From the NCBI GenBank assembly GCA_934045075.1, contig OW203729.1, positions 4,661,816-4,725,815 on the forward strand: DNA of 64,000 bases, read 5' to 3'. The first letter of the stretch is position 1. The number at the start of each line of letters is the position of its first letter. This DNA comes from Yponomeuta sedellus. Taxonomy: Eukaryota > Arthropoda > Insecta > Lepidoptera > Yponomeutidae. The notes under the pieces were generated by a model. The model saw only the letters and a list, made by a program, of their open reading frames with translations. It ran no database searches and was not told the origin of the DNA. The position numbers were made by a program, and so were the translations under genes. Of the stretch, positions 42,201 through 48,200 are shown piece by piece.

Positions 42201-45200
42201 CTCTTGTATATATAAATATACGTACCATCGCAAATAATAATGGCTTTATTGTTGTCTTCATTTCCATACAGTGCTTTTGGAATCCTCAAGTTTCTCTCCA
42301 ATATATCTTCTCTATTCATGTGATCCACTCCCAAGTGTCGCACAACGTAGTCAGTGCTAAGACACTCTCGTGCGATGGCCAACTGGCGTTCGAGTTTTCT
42401 CCGAGACATGTTAAACAACGTCGCAAGTCTCGCGTTGGGTTCTCCTGTGCGTAGTTTCGTTAGTAAAATGCCCAAAGTGGTTCTGGGATCTGCACTTCTA
42501 TTTCTTTATAATGGATTTTGCTCTAAGATGGCATTAAATTCATCATTAGTACGTCCAGTCCAAAAGTGCATTTCTTCATGCCTCGGTCGCTAAAACGTAA
42601 TCTGGGTGAGTTTAAGGCATTTCGCATTAGGTCACAAACATCCCTGAAGTGGGCAGCCGTAAAGTCATGGGAAATGTTGCAATGTTGGGGCAAATCATCC
42701 CAATCATTCCCATTAAGGTGATCGTGACATACTCTGGCACTGTCGGGGATATACAATTTATGTTGAGAAAATACGTGGATTTTAACAACATTTGGAATTC
42801 GATGGCGGGTTTCATTAGCGCAGCCATGAAAGATACAATGCGTCGCGGTATTAGGTGCTCTCATATATTCAGGAATATGAAGCATTTCTTCTAATTGCGG
42901 TTGTAGTTGTTCTTGCGGTTGTAGTTGTTCTTGCGGTTCTGCTTGTTCTTGCGGCTCCGGCTCGGGTTGAGGGTTTGCATGACCTCTAGTCGCATTTTCG
43001 GCTCTTTGCCAGCATCGGTAACATACTCTTCGGGTGTTGTCAAACACGACCTGAAAATGATATATGAAAATGTAAGGAAAAGAAAAACAACTTTGGTTTT
43101 CGAAAAATACCTAACAAAATAACGCATTGGGGGTCATTTGTGGGAGGGATTTGTTTTTCTGTCAGAAGGTGTGCGAATCGTCAAATATATGCCACAGATT
43201 CACAGATTTCTCAGACATCTGGTTGCGGTTTTCTGTAGTTGTGTGTACGAAAACAAGGCATACACACAACCACACAAAACCACAACCACAGTAATTGGTT
43301 GTGGTTTTGTGTAGGCCTTGTTTTGGTGGTAAATACATCGAGGAAGACGTAAAAGTGAAAAAGGAATCACTTGAATGTTCTTTAAGCGACCAGAATCACT
43401 TATCAATCGGTTTTCACTTTTACGTCTTCGTTACCTCATTTACTACTAGAATAGATCTGGGATGCAGTTGCACATTATTTCAATTGGTTTCCTTTTATAT
43501 CGAAGGTTCAGTGAGAATCGAGTGGAAAAAAAAAGTGCAATAGGTACAAACCTCCAGAGCAGCGTTTTCTCGTATAAATGTTACTAGCTCCACGTGTGTT
43601 CTTGTCAAGGCTTCCGACAGAACGCGTACTTGATATCTGCCTCGGTATAGCCCTCTTCGGCACATTACACAGTTACGGTAACGTTCCATTGCAACGAAAC
43701 AATCCAATCGTTAAGCACCCAAGTCCAATATAAAGCCACGGTCAACAAATAAAACGGGTAACAGAGTCCAAAATGATGCCAAGGTCAAAGTCGATGTGAA
43801 CAATGAGGAGCGTAATAACGTAGCACTTAACACAATATCAGCAAACGACTGACTACCTGCGCAAGCGGCCAAGCGTTCCTCACCCTAACATACCTGCCCC
43901 CGCGCCGTGTCCCGGAGCGCGAGAGGGGTCAAAACCGAATTCCAGCGTTACCCGTGACCGTGAGTGGGAGAGAGAGCGCAATGTCGCTGTCTCGCTCTAA
44001 TGATTTATGACAGAGTATGCATAGATGTGATTTTCGTAAAAATCATGAGCATCGGTTGAGTTAAACCAGAGATATGAATTTTTCTAATTTCTATTTAGAG
44101 CAAAAAATGGTACTTTCCGACGAGCATATTTCAAAATGGACAATTCATACGGATTCGTCTTCATAGAATTTATTTTTTCACTTGAAAAGAGCTATCCAAC
44201 GACATATGACTCATCTTGATTGGACATAAGGACCAAAACGCCCATCATCCTTTGTGCAAAATTTCAACTTTTGGCAACTAACTTCAACGGTTTGGGCTAT
44301 GCGTTGAAGAGCAAATGAGTGAGTTGGCTTTTCATTCAATAATTAGATAATAATTTGAAATGCGTTCCCAAATGTTCGAAAATACTACGATGTTATATAG
44401 CAAAAATTGTTCAAATATTATAATTCAAATATAAATAAATACAGAAGATAATTCGGCCAAAGTACATAACAGTTTGTTAGCAGATGTTTCGGAGGATTTG
44501 ATAAAAAAAAAAGTTTTAAATTTTAATCGATGAATAAAAAAAAAAAGTTTGGCTCGGCAGGCGTATTACGCCTTATAGATAACGCAGCTCGCTCATCAGC
44601 CTTTATAAAAGATCTCCACTTGCTACGGTCTTGAGCTGGGACATAAAGCCCGTTTCATCCCTAGTGTAACCCTGGTCGCCATCACCTTTACTGATCGGCG
44701 TCAGGTGATTTTTTGTCGCCACCACTTTTCCTTTCTTTGACAACCTTACCCCGCTACAGATAAGGCTGACATTCGCAGGCGCTCCCGGTCCTCCCGCTCC
44801 AGTTCGTATAGCAGCCGCAGCTCTTCCCGATCCTGGCGCAGCACGTCCCGCTCCACACGATCCACGAGGTAAAATTGTTTCACGTATCCGCCATGTTGTT
44901 TTTGCCGTGTTGGTCGCGATTCGTCGCTAGGTGGCGCTGCCCAAGTCGTTGATCTCCTTGATACATCTAGAATCGTTTTCCCATGTAAACCAAGTCTAGA
45001 TGTTTGGCTTAAGTTGTTCGAAATAAAATAAGCTGAAAGTGCCCTTTTACAGTAAATTGATTGACACAGTATTTCTTAATGAATCGCGATGCTCATAACG
45101 TTATATATTATATATATTAAACGGGTCTCATAGCGATTATTTAAAACGTAATTATCTTAATTCCCTACGTAACAAAAGCAATAAGACCCGTTTACTTAAT

Positions 45201-48200
45201 TATACTAAATTGACACAGTCTCATTTTATATTTTCTTTAGGCTCTAGGGTACCGTGAGGTAACCACTTTGGTCCTTCTTTATTAATTAGGTCTATGTAGG
45301 ATCTAACAAATATAGGTAACGTTATTTATGGGACTAAAGCGAGAAAAATATAACAAAACAAACGAATTAGTAAGACATGTTTGATTTCCGAGATACATAA
45401 CAAATGCTATCCTTTTCACACTATTTCTGTACAGAAAATATCGGTACCGATTTTTTATTAGACGTTACTTATTGTGTTAGGTACATCGTTATCGCAAAAC
45501 ATACTAATTATAATTTTCCTTTTCTTTTCCCGCAATTTGTCGACCAAACGAACGTATGCGACACATTACGTACCTTCTGCACAAATATAACGTCACGTAC
45601 GTAATTACTGTAAATATAAATTAACAAACGGTGTTTTGTACTTTAATGGGTTTTCACGTGTGTATAAATGGAACTAACGTGTATAGGACTATAACTGGTG
45701 TTTACGCGGATTATGTCAAGTAGGGTTACCATTTGATTTATTGATATTACTCTTTTTCGTAGTCAAGACTTATGTTGTGACTTAAGGTCGTTTTTTTGTG
45801 TGAATTAGCAATACATTTGTTTGTGAGGGCTCGTAAAATGTCAGCCTCGCCCGTTTTTTTCTCAAAACATCTATCGAGTTATAAAAAAAAATTGTCAAAA
45901 ATTCGTAGAATTCAAATAATTCACTGGTTCAAAGCGCTCGTGGCCTCGTCGAACCGGGTGATTGGAATCAATCACTTGAGTTAAGAGTTACTTGAGCAAA
46001 AATAGGCGCGGTCAGATGCAGGATGGGTGACCGCCCCGTGACTACCGCTAGTGGCATTTTTTCCGAGCGTTTCCGTGCTTCGCAAGGCACGTTAAGCCGG
46101 TGGTGCCGGCTGTCATGTAATGGCAGTCGTTAAGCTATGTCACAGGCCTTATAGGCGGCTAGATAACTTCTGACAGCAAGACCCGCCACTGTCTTACAAT
46201 CCTCCATTAACCTACAACTCCACAAAGCGGGCCAGCTTTGTGGAGTTGTAGAATACGGCCTAACCTTCCTGCGGTGCAGGAAGAGACTCATGCCCCAGCA
46301 GTGGAGACATACAAGGGTTCATATCGCATTCACTGGTTAGCTGACGACATGGTAACCCTATGGGCAGATGGAGCGAGCGCTCAGGGTCGCGGTCGCCGTC
46401 GATCCCGCGGCGCGCCGGGTCGCCGAGCTTCCTTGACCGCCGGCGCATCACGAGGTGCTGGCTCGTCGCCTTGCCTTGCAGTGCTTTTCAACACGCTCGG
46501 GTTGCCGTAGTTCGCAACTCTCGAGGTCTCTTCATACAGGATAATTGACAACATTTCATATTTTACAACGCGCAAAACTAAAAATACCGTTTCTTAATTT
46601 TGCTATCTTGATTACGAAAAAAATATTTAGAATTTTTATTATTGCTTAATTTTAGAGAAAATAAATAAAAACCAAAAATTTTATTGTGTGATGTGACGAC
46701 ATCACAGATACGGTGGAATGAGGAGGTACCGTTTCCTAATAAGATGTCATTTTCAATTTCATTCAAATGTCATATCCGAGAAATTACTTTTCCTTTCCTT
46801 AATTCCAATGGTTTTTAAAAGGCGGCAAGGGTGTTAGTATTATTAAGCTGTTAGTGTGACGTCATTTGGCGGTTACGTCATTTTAGAATAAGACGAAATT
46901 CAAACAGAAAATCTATAATATAAAAATGAATCCCCGAATGTGTTGGTAAGCGCAAATCTCGAGAGCAGCTGAACCGATTTCGCTAATTTTTTTTAGAATA
47001 TTCCTTGAAGTACGAGGATGGTTCTTACGGAGAGAAAAAATTTAAAAAAATAAAGAATCAAATTTTAGGCGGTACGAAGTTAGCTGGGTCCGCTAGTTAT
47101 GAATGAAAATAATCGAATTTCCGAAAATAAAATAAACATGGGTCGTTTTATTTCGTATCTAGTTTCCTTTAAGACAGTAAAATACGTATGCTAAAAAATT
47201 GAAATGTTGTCAATTGGCGATGGAGTTCAAAGTTCTCGAGTGAGACCTTGAACTGGCAAAGGCAGCGTAGGACGTCCACCAGCTCGCTAAACCCACGATC
47301 TGAGGCAGAAAGCTGGTACCAGTTGGATGAGGATGGTCGAGGACAGATAGATGGCCTTGACCAAATACATTCTTAAAACAAACGGAATGACGAGTGTTGC
47401 GAACTATAATAACACTCTTGATTGTTAATTGATTTTGGGGACTAAGTACACCAATTAAGACACCGGCTAGATGGTAGAAAAATACCGTTATAATTTCACA
47501 GAACAGTATGTACTTAGTTCCCATTTTAACAAACTTTATAATCAACCCTGCAAAACTAACGAAAAGCGCTGCAAAATAGGCGTGTTTGTTACTTCACTGA
47601 ATGTGTAAATTTTTTTTGTGGTTTAGTAGCCGTAGTTGTTTTAATCACAAAGCTCTTTTTTCGTTTGGTAGAACATTTTGTTGTGCAAGGTGTACATCTA
47701 ATGATGTTGTTTGCGCTTGATTGTGCTAATACTATGTTACATAGTTGGGCCTATTTAATTATATTTTATATTGCCTTTTATGTTGTATCACTGTGCCGAC
47801 ACGTTGAATTCCACGTACATAATATAACATTTTGTTAAAAAGTTTGAAGTAACAAGATGTTCCTTATATGCGTGTAGGGTGACAATGATGCAGCATTTTT
47901 ATATTTTTGTTTTTAACCTTTTTACCAATATTATATTTATGTATGTTTTTTGTTTTCTTTTTGTTTCATAGAAAAAAGTCGCGAAAGCATAGCACCAGTA
48001 CCGACAACACGAGTGACTCCAATTAGTGCCAGTGGTTTCAGTGCTATGACATTAGTTAGGCTAAGACACTGCAGATATGGGCAATGGGTGTGACACGTCA
48101 GGATAGTTACACGACTCTTTTTCTTCGACCTTTCTACACGATTAATCGATTCCTGTGTTACTTTAGTAAGGAAAACTTATTATAAATCAAAAATTGCATC

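Larger units (their letters stand above)
40790..44265 (-). mobile_element. DDE_Tnp_4-type DNA transposon (Harbinger/ISL2EU-like), decayed
   Basis: The ends carry imperfect inverted repeats sharing ATTTTGCA, AAAGGATGATGGGC, GGTCCT, CCAATC, ATGAGT and GTCGTTGGA in the same order (left about 40791-40910, right about 44178-44262). The left end has an extra 30 bp between the first two motifs. It encodes one transposase-like frame (listed separately) and sits in the Srrm234 intron after the RS exon. The exact ends and target duplication are not resolved. Confidence 0.75.

Noticed and set aside
42890..42980. Tandem GTTCTTGCGGTTGTA-type units suggestive of a CRISPR or satellite
   Set aside because: They are short contiguous units encoding the Gln/Pro repeat of the transposase, without spacers.
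46385..46454. Acceptor CTCAG at 46384 for the eMIC exon
   Set aside because: It would put the exon in a frame without SPSFLDRRRIT; the GGGCAG acceptor at 46367 gives the conserved reading.
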